NCBI GenBank assembly: GCA_023313575.1
Contig: JAJTTP010000010.1
Span: 1,178,001-1,242,000, forward strand
DNA length: 64,000 bases
From: Eutypella sp. D-1
Taxonomy: Eukaryota > Ascomycota > Sordariomycetes > Xylariales > Diatrypaceae
Direction of reading: 5' to 3'
This document shows, in pieces, positions 48,450-60,306 of this stretch (position 1 is its first letter; each line of letters starts with the position of its first letter). The notes beneath the pieces were generated by a model, which worked only from the letters and a program-made list of their open reading frames with translations, was not told the origin of the DNA and made no database searches. Both the position numbers and the translations under genes were made by a program.

Positions 48450-49079
48450 AGACGCCTTTCCTTTCGAAGGCGCATCTATAAAGAGAGACGGAGAGAGCAT
48501 CTCCTGATGAAAGTGATCGGCCGTTTCGTTTCCCGCTTCTGTACCTCCTATCCACCCTCCACCCTCCCCCTTACCCCTTGCTTACTCTCGCTTCAAAGCC
48601 TTGATGTTGGTGCGTCCGTGAACCCTCCCCCGCTGGCTCCTCTTACTCCTATGCCGATCTTCTTCTTCTCCGGGGCAGAGAAAGTGTGGAGAACAACCCA
48701 AAAGACGGCTCGTCCGAACAGCCGACCGAGACGTCTTGTTATAAGTAAAGCTGGAGGAAATAATCCGGCAAGGGTCGCTTACCTTTACTAGTACTAAATA
48801 TGTTATAAGTTATACGCATATGCATATGTGATCCAAGCCCCGGCTCTCCCCACGGCTAACACACCCCCCTCTGCCTTATCGAGCTAACTACTCTTCAGGC
48901 CTCTTGAAACCTTCTATGTTAAGAGAGGGGGCGGCGCATGCGAGGGGATACCCCTGAAATGGCCCTTAACGCACATGCGTACCACCGATTTACGCTACGG
49001 CATCTTATTATATTCTTGACGGAGAGAAGCAGTGGGCTACGGGCACGGCTGTTTGTTTACATATTCATGGGGAGATATT

Positions 49080-49080
<1 letters not shown>

Positions 49081-49114
<34 letters not shown>
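49081..49114. repeat. (CA)17 microsatellite
   Basis: Seventeen uninterrupted CA units. Open frames across it are artefacts of the repeat. Confidence 0.95.
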
Positions 49115-49115
<1 letters not shown>

Positions 49116-50202
49116 GCACACGTACACATAATTATCCTGTTTCCATATAGTACAGCGGTACTAATAAGTTGACCGATTGCTATGGTGCTCCTACATAGGC
49201 CAGGCAGGTCCGAGTTTCTACATAGATGCGCAATGGTGCCCGGCTTGATGGAAGTGGTTACGGCTGTGTCTCGTCCCTGCATGCACTGAACTACGACATA
49301 GAATGCCTCAAGCCCGTTTCTGTCTTCCTCCCGCCAAGCAGTTTTGTTTCATGCATCGTTATACAGCAGCGATAGGGCTATGTAGGGTAGGGCTTGGGAA
49401 CGTGCACGGCCCGGGCAGAGGTGCACCATCCAGTAAGCACTAGACCCTGAACCCCAGGAACCGAACCCCAGAGACCCCTGGACTTGGTTCCCATGCAGTT
49501 CATATTATGATTTACTCCGTAAAATGGTTTCAAGTGGGTGTTCTTCTCTGCCCGCCTGAGTGAAATCACAATTTTATAAGGTATTAGGTATACCAAGTAG
49601 GTAGTAATTAAAAGCATGGACACCTAGGTAGACAAGGCCTAATCCATCGATCTAAGACGAAGTAATTCTGGTGCTGGGGGTCGGGTTGAGCTACGGTAAA
49701 GTTTAGGCTTTAATCTACTGGCCCTAGTAGGGCTAGTAGGGCTGGGCGGTTGTATATTTGTATGGATGGATGCGCACTCACAAACCTCCAATCAGCCAGC
49801 TTGCCATTCTGCCGGGTTCGGCCTACAGCCTTATGTATAGTAGTCCACTACATAACTCCGTATTTCGCAATTCGCAATTCGTACATAGTGGCTAACCGAA
49901 GCGTATTAAGACATCGACGTGTTAGCAAAGCCCTCGCTTAAATCCTTCGCTCGAGGGGACGTCTTGGGACTTAACTTAGGCAGTCCTGAGGCATCCGAAA
50001 TCCCCTAAAAACAGAAGGATAAGGCATTAACGTTCTGAGGGAGAGAATACAGTCATTTCCTAATCATAGAAGCCAAGGCGAAGGGAAGCGAGGGCTGCGA
50101 GGCGACGCGGGTATTGTACATGGTATGAAGACTTTGGAGACGGTATCGTGTCACCTAGGCCTCTTGTTTCTCTTGTGAAGGTTTCTTGCCCTATCTGCCG
50201 TG

Positions 50203-51776
50203 ATGCTAGTCACCAGAGCAGCGGTGGCACCACCAACGATAGCCAGGCACGCATTGCGCTCATTTTCTAGGACCCCCGTCCGGAGTCTTTCCCGCCTGTT
50301 CTCCGCCTCGGCAGCGGCACGTGCGGATTTTACTCATGTCGTTAGTCCCACCCGCCTGTCCCCTCCGCCTGTCCCCTTATCCTCCTGAACATTTTCCTGT
50401 GCCATATCAACCAAGCCTGTCTTGTCGAAAGGAGCCTGCACCTGGTCTTGTCCCCTTTTCCCACATTCATGCGCTCCTCACCGCTCAGTGCGAAGAAGGG
50501 CCCAGAAGGATTTGAAAATAAAATTATGTTATGGACTGCTTACCCAAGAATGCCGCAAAATGAGTAGGTAATAGGAGGCGGCGTGATAGGGCTGGCCGTC
50601 GCGCGGGAGCTCGCCGCCCGTGAATCTTCCTCATCCACGACGACGCTGCTGCTCGAGCGCCATGGCCAGGTCGGCACGGAGACGTCGTCGCGCAACAGCG
50701 AGGTGGTGCACGCGGGGCTGTACTACGGGCCGCGGACGCTGAAGACGCGGCTTTGCCTACCGGGGCGGGTGAGTCTGTACGCCTTCTGCGCGCGGCACAG
50801 CGTGCCGCACGCGCGCGTGGGCAAGTGGGTCGTGGCGCAGGATGGCGCGCAGCGCGAGGCCCTCGAGGACCTGCGCGCGCACTGCGAGGCGCTGGCCGCG
50901 GATCCGGAGTTCGGCGCCGCCGCGCCCCCCGTACGCTTCCTGTCCGACGCCGAGGCGCGCGCCCTCGAGCCCGCCGTCCGCGCTGACGCGGGCGTCCTCG
51001 AGAGCCCCGAGACTGGCATCGTCGATAGCCACGCCCTCATGCTCGCGCTGCACGGCCTCTTCGAAGACGCCGGCGGCGTCACCGCGCTCAACTCCGCCGT
51101 CGTCGGCATCGAGCCGCTGCTCTCCTCCCCTTCCGCGCCTCCCGGTAGTGGCGGCTGGCGCCTGACGGTGCGCGACGCGGCCACGGGCGCGGAGTCGACG
51201 ATCGAGGCCGAGACCATCATCAATAGTGCGGGGCTCGGCGCGGTGGGGATCCACAACATGATCGTGGCGGGGCGGCACCCGGAACAGACAGTGCGCGCGC
51301 ACTACGCCAAGGGAAGCTACTTCAGCTACGGGGCGTCGGCGCCGCGGGTGCGGCGGCTCGTGTACCCGGCGCCGTCGGCGGGGCACGCGGGGCTCGGTAC
51401 GCACCTGACGCTGGACTTGGCGGGGCGCATGCGCTTCGGGCCCGACGCCGAGTGGGTCGAGGACCCCTCGGACCTGGCGGTGAGCGCCGCGCGCCTGCCC
51501 GCCGCCCTCGCCGAGATTCGCCGCTATCTGCCAGACGTCGACGCCGAGGCTCTTGCCCCCGACTACGCGGGCGTCCGCCCAAAACTCGGCCGCCTCAGCG
51601 GCGTCGGTGCCGGCCCCGGCTTCCAGGACTTCCGCGTCGCCCGCGAACAGGGCTACGAAGGCTGGGTTGACCTCCTCGGCATGGAGAGCCCCGGCCTCAC
51701 GAGCTGCCTCGCCGTCGCCGAGTACGTCAGGGATCTGCTATACGGAAGTCGGAGTCGGGACCCTGGCCCGGCATGA
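50203..51776 (+). CDS. L-2-hydroxyglutarate dehydrogenase-like FAD oxidoreductase
   Basis: Two exons, 50203-50340 and 50568-51776 (intron 227 nt, GTTAGT donor), give 448 residues. Exon 1 encodes a basic Ser/Arg-rich presequence (RHALRSFSRTPVRSLSRLFS) that looks like a mitochondrial targeting signal. The splice joins FTHV to VIGGGVIGLAVARELA, restoring the FAD-binding GxGxxG motif. SSRNSEVVHAGLYYGP, GIVDSHALMLAL and the C-terminal LLGMESPGLTSCLAVAEYV match the L2HGDH family, which oxidises L-2-hydroxyglutarate to 2-oxoglutarate as a metabolite-repair step. Exon 2 is very GC-rich with almost all codons ending in G or C, unlike exon 1 and the intron. The ATG follows an in-frame GTG directly; ATG is used. 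Confidence 0.88.
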
Positions 51777-53033
51777 GTGAGAGCGAACTGAAAGTGGCAC
51801 GACGTTTTCGCTCGTCCGCTTTTTTTTTCTTCGCTGGCTTGTATATATGTATATAGCTCCCTATGCTTGTAGATAAGTTTACTACACATGCCGAAAATCT
51901 TCTAGCTCACCAACACAACTGCATATTTCTAGATGAATAGCGCATTATTTACTATTAGTCCCTGGATACCGGCAGGCCAGTCCAGAAATCCCTCCTATTT
52001 TACATACTACGAACGTGCTACTTCTCATATTTGGCCCGCGAGCAAACATCTGGACAAACCCCATATCCCCCGCCCGTCTCCTCCCTCCTTACCACCCGGG
52101 CAAGTCGCTCAGGGCGACTTCCGTTTGATTCTATGTAGCCCAGGGTTATCGACTTATTTCTAGTTAGTTAGCGATGGTGTCACCGCCAGCAAGTAGGGGG
52201 GAGGAAAACGAGGCCTGTATGGTACGGTATAGTCTACCTAGCCAGCCAACCAGTTAGCAGCAAACAAACAGAACAGCAGGCAAAGAAAAGTCCAGGGATG
52301 CGCCATGAAGTAGTTCAGAAGGGGACGGTGATGGCCAGGGGAATTCACTGAGCTGGTTGTTATATCTCGTGATGAGTATTGACAGATCGTTTCACTTGAA
52401 GCAAGTCGCTATCATAAATTCCTCAACGACTTCTGTTCATTGGGGAAAGGGGGTTCGTCAGATGCATCGATCCCGGCCAGCATAACCGCCAGCCCCTTAA
52501 AACCCAACGAACGTGGACGTCAATTCATACTAGAAAGCATTTCGAATAGATTCTACTCACCGCTTCGCTCTTCGGCGCCTCTGGCCCCGGGATTCTCTCG
52601 ACATAATGGGGGGGAGCTGGGGGTACGCTTCTCGTGCCATGTACCGACTAACCTAGTCCTCCGTTCATAGACAACGCGCAGGAGAGCTCAAATAGGGAAC
52701 TCGCTTTGCATTTTTTTTTATTCAGGGAGACTAAACATACAAAAAAAGTTAAACCGTACTTTTTAGCCCCCCGAAGCTCGAAGGGAATGAGGGAAAAGAA
52801 GGTTCGACGCAACCGATTATATGACACCGTTCCAATTGCCATCCCTTTGCATCCCATCACCCCCGGCCAGGCTCTGCTTTTGTACATACAGCAGCAGCTG
52901 ACAAACGCCTCTAAACGCCGCGGGGAATATATATGTATATATATATTCAACAATACAGAATCGTAAGTGGGAGGAAAAAAACCAATGCTCACCGAGAAAA
53001 GTATACGAACGTTTCCCGGTCGTCATCGTCCTC
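51777..53033. other. Convergent intergenic region
   Basis: About 1.26 kb between L2HGDH and the DUF2415 gene stop codons. Contains T/A-rich stretches (51820, 52710, 52930-52945 with TATATATGTATATATATA). The open stretches at 52648-52992 minus and 52706-52966 plus are complementary to each other and have no domain. Confidence 0.5.
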
Positions 53034-55537
53034 TTAACGGAACGTGATATCCGGGAAGACTTTCCTTCCATGCAAGTTGACTAGGAACTCGTATACGCCA
53101 TCCTCGGCACCGACGTATCTTGTCATAAGGTCAGCCTGTGTTCCGCAACTTCAACTCCCTACCGATCTGCCACAGTCCCCTGAAAAACGGGCGCGGTTGG
53201 TGGGTGCGCCATCGTTAGACTTACAGTTTCTGCCCATCCTCGCTCCAAGCTAGGCCGGCCGTGTCGTCTGGGTGCTGTGGGTGTTCCCTGTTGCCGTGAC
53301 GGCCGTGAGTCCATGTCCGCCGGAAGCCGTTGATTTCGTCATTCCAGACATCGTTGATCACTGGAATCGCGCGGCGGGTACGGCCGGTCTCGTTGCGCGC
53401 GCTCTCTGCGAGGCCACTGTCGCCGCTCGCAATGTTATAGAGGGTCTCCAAATCAGCCCACCCCGATGTGAGTCGACCCGGCAACCAAGGCGTCGGGGAG
53501 TCTCGGCTGGTGCCCGGGCCGTCGTTGGCGTTTCCCGAGGGCTGCGACCTGTTCCCCACGACCGAGGTGAAATTATCAACATTTTGTGTTAGTGCCTGCA
53601 TGATGGAACTTCTTCTCCGCGGCGTGGGGGCTCTCCGCTCTCGCTCTTGCTCCCCGGCGGGTGCCTGGCTCGTTGCTGAACGGTGTTGGTTCTCCCTGGC
53701 CCGTTCGCGCTCGAGTATGCGCGTCAGCGTTTCGCGCTGAGTGGTCAGAAGTCTGGTTAATATCGCGTGCAATTCCCTATCTTCCGACCAAATATTGAGC
53801 TGCCACGGCGGAGCACTTACACGCTCAGCCCACACTGAGGATCTCCAGGCCGGACTGCCCCGAGCGGCCTGTTGCTCCCTCTGCTCTCTCTGCTCTCTCT
53901 GCTCTCTCTGCTCCCTCTGCTCCCTAGCTTCCCGGCGGCGGGAAGCGTTTTGCACGGCTTCGAGTACGGCCGTCTCCTCTTCAGTGAAAGGATGGTTCAT
54001 CCTCGATGAAGAAGGTTCGGCGGACTCGGGATTAGGCAATGGTCGGTTGGAGCTTGCCGCGCTTAAAAGACTAGGTAATGAAGGGGAGCTTCCGACGCTA
54101 CGTTCACTTCGGGGGTCAAGTAAACGAGGGTCGATCGTACTACGGTCGTGGAGGGAGAAATGTTCAAAGCCCTCGTGCTCGTCTATTGGAATGATTTGGC
54201 GCCGCTTGAAGCCGGTCCGAGCATCAGCAACGCCTATGTGCCCTCGATGCTCGGTCCAAGCCAGCAAATCATAAGGCCCTGGCGAAAAAGCCATATCCCT
54301 GACAGCGCCGGATTCACGAGGTGCCCTAGATGAGTTGAAATGAGTGACGAGGGGCTCCGCACGGGGATCCCTCAAAGCAGCGACGTCGAATATACAGATG
54401 GTGCCGTACTGAGTCCCTACCGCAAGATATCGCCCCGAGGGGGAGAAGGCAGCGGCAAAGCTCCCGCGACAGTCCGAAGTATCCCGGCTTTGTTGACCCT
54501 TGAGATGTATCTTGGACTTAAGCGTCCATTCGAATTGTTCGTTACCCTTGGCTTTAATGAGTGGCCTTCGCACGTGGACATAGAGAAAGGGGTCGTCGCA
54601 AATGGCAGCTAGCATGGTTCCATCGGGGGAGATTACAGCACGATTAACGCAGTCGGGATACTCGAGTTGATCGATGGCGTCGCGATCATGAAGGCCAACT
54701 ATAGTGACGGTCTTGTCGTTGTTGGCCAAGACAGCTACCGGGTAGGGATAGTGGCCTGGCCCGGCGGGATTCATGGGAGGTTTCGGAGTCTGCCATATGG
54801 TGATACAGTTGACACGTTCAATGCCAAATTTATGGTTTGAGGCAGACCACGTTTTATTCGACCCGTTGATGCGCTCTACAATGCTGAGCATGTCCCGGTG
54901 AAGGCGAGACATGGGGGCTTCAGCCATGCTGGCGGATTCGAGCGAGTTCAAAGTGGACCGGAAGTCATTACTCAGGGCATCGTCCGAGGCTTCGGTCTGA
55001 CCAATGTCGCGAATCACCGTGAACTCTCCATTCTCGCCTCCACAGCAGATCCAACCGCCCTTAGCCACCAGACACCTAGGGTTGAAGCTGGTGACCTTGA
55101 CCATCTCGCACTCGCGGGTGGAGGTGTTGAGTCGGGTAATATGAGTGTTGTTGACGCCGGAGGGGAAGTATACGACATCCTGTCGCTCAGCACTGATGAG
55201 TGACCGAAGTTGCCAATGGCTGTGGTATTGTTAGGTTAGCTCATGAAGATTGAGGCGCATTGTATATCGGAATTTGGAATTTGACTCGTAGCATGCATAC
55301 ATTGGAGATATGGTGGTTCGATAGTGTTTGCGATCATGTTTCAGTATCAGGCTTTCGGTCGGCCAGTGACTATAGAATACAGAATATCGGAATGGGTCAG
55401 CTGGTGTGTTTATTGACTATTTATTTACTATTTATTCACTGAAGGGGATGGGATGTTCGGAGAGCGCGGTGGGGGTGGTTGGCAATGGCTAATGGCTGGA
55501 ATATTTATATTTACCTGGCCTCTTCGTCTACGGCCAT
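53034..55537 (-). CDS. WD40-type protein with DUF2415 domain
   Basis: Three exons, 55537-55515, 55219-53225 and 53118-53034, give 700 residues in frame. The seven-codon first exon (MAVDEEA) joins HWQLRSLISAERQDVVYFPS, the conserved start of this fungal family; the last exon gives LYVGAEDGVYEFLVNLHGRK. WD-like repeats include AAFSPSGRYLAVGTQYGTI. The short DUF2415 motif is SPGPYDLLAWTEHRGHIGVA (DLL near 325-327). A disordered central region carries six tandem REQ tripeptides (about 440-458), then Arg-rich and Ser-rich sequence. Function is unknown; the family is restricted to fungi as far as I know. The first exon start is less certain, since open frame continues upstream without an ATG. It is divergent from SSC1. 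Confidence 0.85.
53870..53927. repeat. In-frame 9-bp tandem repeat coding for REQ tripeptides
   Basis: Plus strand shows about six CTCTCTCTG/CTCCCTCTG units. On the coding minus strand each 9-base unit encodes Arg-Glu-Gln, so length changes keep the frame. It lies in the disordered middle of the DUF2415 protein. Confidence 0.85.
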
Positions 55538-55889
55538 AATGCCGAAAGCTGGGATTACGGCCACACCAGGTTTACCATCAAGCCGCGTTGGACATAAGAG
55601 GCGCGTTGGTAATGTGGGGGAGGAGGAGGAGGAGCAGCAGCAGCAGGAAGAGGAGAGAGAAGAGCGATGATAGAGTTGGTAAGTCGCACTTGAGGTTCCG
55701 GACAATATGGATATTCCTGGACAAGCAGCGCGCGGCGGATTATCGGCAGATTATGATAAATGATTGATAATTGCTGGTAACTGCTGGTCGTCTGGATCGC
55801 CTGAGTCGCCTGGTCGCCGAGGCTGGAACCTTCAATGATTAACGGCTAGGTGGATGATATGATACGTCGTGTAAGATCGTAGGGAAATA

Positions 55890-56600
55890 AGAAGGTGGCT
55901 ACATAAGTATACCTAAGTAAGTATAAGTATAAGTCGTATAATGTAATGCTGAATGCGATCAGTTGAGACGATGGGACGGGTGGATAGAAAGGGAAAGGAG
56001 GTTACCTAAGGCCTCGATTATTGAGAAAAAGAAGTCATAGAAGAACTTGATATCTCTCTACTTAGGTAGGTAAGTCATCGGTTTTGCTCGTTACGGGGGG
56101 TAAAAGAAGGTTTCATTCAAGGTCACAAAGAACAAAGAAAGATCTCGGGACGGGAACTTTCCAAGGCTCTAAGGTTTACGTTGAGGTTAATAACGTTAAG
56201 TTACCTACTTAGGCACCTAAGTAGCAGCCTAGGTAATAATAATGGGTGCAAGTTGGAATGGAATGGGTAATAGTTACAGGTAATACAGGTAATGCGTATG
56301 GACTAGGGATGCCCTCTACAGGTAACGGAGTAGTAGGTAATGTAACATTATGAATGACAAGGACTTGAGAAGAATGACGTTCTAGCTTGCCATTCTAAAA
56401 GTACATTTAAGTTACCTTCACCAGAATGGCCCGAGGCGGGTACACATGGATACCTACACACAAAGGTAGGTACCTAGGTACCTAAGAGAAACTAGGTAGA
56501 GACCCGTAAGCTACTATGTACATACTTTATGGGGCGACTTTATGTAGGTACCTGTTCCGCCGCGGGTAGGTGTAGGACGGGAGTTGGGGAGGTACCTAAT
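55890..56600. repeat. Second cluster of AGGTA / TACCTAGGTA motifs
   Basis: Copies near 55910 (ACCTAAGTAAG), 56062, 56205, 56225, 56465-56482 (GTAGGTACCTAGGTACC) and 56545. It resembles the cluster at 16975-17375 but is looser. Confidence 0.65.
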
Positions 56601-57820
56601 CTATAAAGTTCCAGAGTTCCCAGTGCCCAGGTGGATAAGGACGGGTTAACGGGTTGACGGGCAACAGGGAATCATGGCAGCATGCACAGCAATCATGGAT
56701 GTTATGAGTTTGGCAATTTGGTTCATTCTCATATGATTGGCCCAATTGGCAATGAATGATAACCATTAATGATTGGAGCCAGTTGCTTTTACCGGACGAT
56801 CAATTAAGACTTTAACAACAAATAGTATGAGCATTAAGCACTTGAGAAGATATTCAATGCCATCTCGACGGGACTTACCTACAATATAAAGTTCTTATTC
56901 GCTTCTAGTAGACCAGTTCATCCCTTTCAAGGTTATAGCCCTTTACTTTATACAGGAAGTATACTGCATCTGATTGGTAACTGGTTTTGTTAAAGATTTC
57001 TTCCATGCTTGCTTGTAAAGCAAAGCATTACTGAATCCCGGATCAAACTGAGTGACAAGCTTTGTAGCCTTTGGACAAACATACCTACCTACATCTAGTA
57101 GGCAAAAGATATAGCAAGGACAGAACATGATTACATTTAAACTGCGCATTCTATCGTGCTTATCTACTTAGGTACGTAAGTATTTATCAATTGGCCCGTC
57201 CCTCTTATATCTATTTACATGGTGCGTTCGAAGTCGTGCCACCGAGATTGCCACCGGCTTGTTCCAGGCTACATTTTGAGATGAAAAATATTCTCGAATT
57301 TTCTAAAAACTGCGAGGCTGTCATGGGAGCCTTACTTACCTTATGTAGGTAGTGAATATGTATATCGGAGTTAGCACCTTGTTATCGGCTTCTTATCCCT
57401 TAGCCGGTCGCAAGGTTCTCTTGCCTGTTCCGTTCCTGTTCCAACCCCGCCGAGCTTAACACATCCATGTACATAGATGTTGCGCCGCTTTGGAGGGGGT
57501 AAGATAGGCTAGGTAGGCTAGCCACTATAGGCTTATCTAATCTATCTATCCACTCATCCGCCTCCAACATGGCAAACATAAGAAGTTCGTCATTATGAAA
57601 GAGCGATAGTAAGATCCAGATGAGAAAGAACCTCTCCATATGATTGGATAATAGATACCGATATATACCTAGGTAGGTAGATATACCCACACCCCGCCGT
57701 CGGCGACTTGGGAAAGTTTTTGCCCCAGCCGGCCGCCTGACCAATAGAGTGAAATATGTAGTTAAAACGTATTGACTTATGTACTTAGAAAGAAAGATGG
57801 AGGGAAGAGCACTTAAACTA

Positions 57821-57850
57821 GTGGGACCAGGTGGGACCAGGTGGGACCCG
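57821..57850. repeat. Three tandem copies of GTGGGACCAG
   Basis: Two perfect copies and one with a single change (GTGGGACCCG), about 255-283 nt before the SSC1 start codon. Possibly part of the SSC1 promoter. Confidence 0.8.
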
Positions 57851-58103
57851 TTAGAAAGCTCTTCTGAGAATTTCGTCAACCTTCTTTTATCTTTTTTTTA
57901 TCGCCGGAAAATTTGAGCAGAAAAATCTCCAGAGTCTTGCCATCCGAACCCACTCCATACTTCCAATCTCTTCTCTGTATTAATATATCCGCATCCGCAT
58001 CCCACACCCTCTTCAGCCTCTTCTTCCTTTCGCGCGATTCTTGTCTATCGCGAGTCTTTTTTCTTTTTCCTAATTTACTTCTCACCAGTAGAAGCATTTC
58101 ACT

Positions 58104-60306
58104 ATGCTGGCTTCACGTTTCTCCAGAGCTCTTCCCAGAGCAACCTCAACAGCTGCACAATGGGCCAAGCCTCTGCGGAAACCCTTAGGATCAACCTTCG
58201 CTCGGTATGAGTCCACCGAGGGAAAGGTCCAAGGTGCCGTCATTGGTATTGATCTGGGTAAGTTACAGAATGCGACAGTATCCAATGGGCAAAATCTGCT
58301 TGCTCGTTGGTCCGTCCTTTCCGATCTGAACATTTTCTGACTGATGCAAATATAACAGGTACCACCAACTCTGCTGTCGCCTTGATGGAAGGCAAGGTCC
58401 CCAAGATCATTGAGAACGCTGAAGGTAAGCTCAGTGATTCCGCGCATCCTTGATTGATCTACTCGGAAGGTCTGCTCTAACACTAAGACCAGGTGCCCGC
58501 ACTACTCCGTCCGTCGTTGCCTTTGCGCAAGATGGTGAGCGTCTTGTTGGTGTCGCTGCTAAGCGACAGGCTGTTGTCAACCCCCAACACACCCTCTTTG
58601 CCACCAAGCGGTTAATTGGACGGAAGTTCAGCGATGTCGAGGTCCAGAGAGATATCAAGGAGGTTCCCTACAAGATTGTCCAGCACACCAACGGCGATGC
58701 CTGGGTCGAGGCTCGGGGTCAGAAGTACTCGCCTTCACAGGTTGGTGGTTTTGTCCTGAACAAGATGAAGGAGACTGCCGAAGCCTACCTGAGCAAGCCC
58801 GTCAAGAATGCTGTCGTCACTGTCCCCGCCTACTTCAACGATTCCCAGCGCCAGGCTACCAAGGATGCTGGTCAAATTGCTGGTCTGAACGTTCTCCGTG
58901 TTGTTAACGAGCCTACTGCTGCCGCTTTGGCCTACGGTCTTGAGAAAGAGGCCGATCGCGTTGTCGCTGTCTACGATCTTGGTGGTGGTACTTTCGATAT
59001 CTCCGTACTTGAGATTCAGAACGGTGTCTTCGAGGTCAAGTCTACCAACGGTGACACCCACTTGGGTGGTGAGGATTTTGATATCCGTCTAGTCCGCCAC
59101 ATCGTCCAGAACTTCAAGACCGAGTCCGGCATTGACCTGTCTGGTGACCGCATGGCTATCCAGAGAATCCGTGAGGCTGCCGAGAAGGCCAAGATCGAGC
59201 TCTCCTCATCTCTGCAGACTGACATCAGTCTGCCTTTCATTACTGCCGACGCCTCTGGTCCTAAGCACATCAACCTGAAGATGACCCGCTCCCAGCTCGA
59301 GACTATGATGGACCCGCTGATTACCAAGACCATTGATCCCGTTCGCAAGGCCCTAAAGGACGCCAACCTACAGGCCAAGGATATCCAGGAGGTCATCCTG
59401 GTCGGTGGTATGACCCGTATGCCCAAGGTCACCGAGTCCGTTAAGAGCATCTTTGGCCGTGAGCCCGCTAAGTCTGTCAACCCTGATGAGGCTGTCGCGA
59501 TCGGAGCCGCCATCCAGGGTGCCGTTCTCTCCGGTGAGGTCAAGGACCTCCTACTTCTCGATGTCACCCCTCTTTCTCTAGGTATTGAGACGCTGGGCGG
59601 TGTTTTCACTCGTTTGATCAACCGCAACACCACCATCCCCACCAAGAAGTCGCAGGTCTTCTCCACTGCCGCTGATTTCCAGACTGCTGTTGAGATCAAG
59701 GTTTACCAGGGTGAGCGTGAGCTCGTCAAGGACAACAAGCTTCTCGGCAACTTCCAACTGGTTGGTATCCCGCCGGCGCACCGTGGCGTTCCCCAGATTG
59801 AGGTCACCTTCGACATTGATGCCGATTCCATCGTCCACGTCCATGCCAAGGATAAGAGCACCAACAAGGACCAGTCCATCACCATCGCTTCTGGATCAGG
59901 TCTGTCCGATTCCGAGATCGAGCAGATGGTCGAGGAATCCGAGAAGTACGCCGAGCAGGACAAGGAGCGCAAGGCTGCCATTGAGGCTGCCAACCGTGCC
60001 GACAGCGTCTTGAACGATACCGAGAAGGCGCTGAACGAGTACTCCGATAAGCTCGACAAGGCCGAGGCCGACCAAATCAAGGAGAAGATCACTACTCTGC
60101 GGGAGTTCATCAGCAAGAGCCAGTCAGGTGAGGGCACTGCCACCGCCGCCGAGATCAAGGAGAAGACCGACGAGCTGCAGATGGCCAGCTTGAACCTCTT
60201 CGACAAGATGCACAAGGCCAAGTCCTCCGAGTCTGGCGAGCAATCTGGCGAAGCCAAGCCCGAAGGCGAGGGTGAGGCCAAGCCTGAGGATGAGAAGAAG
60301 CCGTGA
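58104..60306 (+). CDS. SSC1: Mitochondrial Hsp70 (Ssc1)
   Basis: The motor of the TIM23 presequence translocase and main matrix chaperone; it hydrolyses ATP with Mdj1/Pam18 and Mge1. Exons 58104-58257, 58359-58424 and 58493-60306 give 677 residues. The first ~36 residues ([20 protein letters not shown] and on) are a basic matrix-targeting presequence. Hsp70 signatures are intact: IGIDLGTTNS (completed by the first splice, about 47-56), [12 protein letters not shown] and [15 protein letters not shown]. The substrate-binding domain contains [14 protein letters not shown]. The protein ends in a charged EDEKKP-type tail without KDEL, excluding the ER paralogue. The two introns lie near the 5' end, on either side of the TTNS exon. 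Codon use is strongly biased to C-ending codons, as expected for high expression. Confidence 0.97.

Larger units (their letters stand above)
48241..50202. other. 2-kb divergent intergenic region, peptide gene / L2HGDH
   Basis: Apart from the promoter elements of the peptide gene and a CA microsatellite at 49081, nothing recognisable. CCTAGGTA occurs at 49624. A GGGCTAGTA direct repeat lies near 49725-49742. Confidence 0.5.
55538..58103. other. 2.6-kb divergent intergenic region, DUF2415 gene / SSC1
   Basis: 55620-55650 carries a GAG/CAG triplet array that would lie in the leader of the DUF2415 gene. 55890-56600 is rich in AGGTA/CCTAGGTA motifs. A decamer triplication lies at 57821. The last 150 nt before SSC1 are pyrimidine-rich (TTCTTCC, CTTTTTC), a usual leader for a highly expressed gene. 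The open stretch 57400-57879 minus shows no known domain. Confidence 0.55.

Noticed and set aside
49037..49282. ORFs across the CA repeat
   Set aside because: Generated by the dinucleotide repeat (poly Cys-Val / Thr-His).
50723..51404. Two long antisense frames in L2HGDH
   Set aside because: Expected in sequence with very high GC third positions; Arg/Ala-rich nonsense composition.
57841..57880. Heat shock element upstream of SSC1
   Set aside because: GAA and TTC blocks are present, but spacings are 6, 3 and 1 instead of 2, so no consensus HSE.
59016..59699. 227-codon minus-strand open frame inside SSC1
   Set aside because: Mirror of the strongly biased Hsp70 codons; no independent features.
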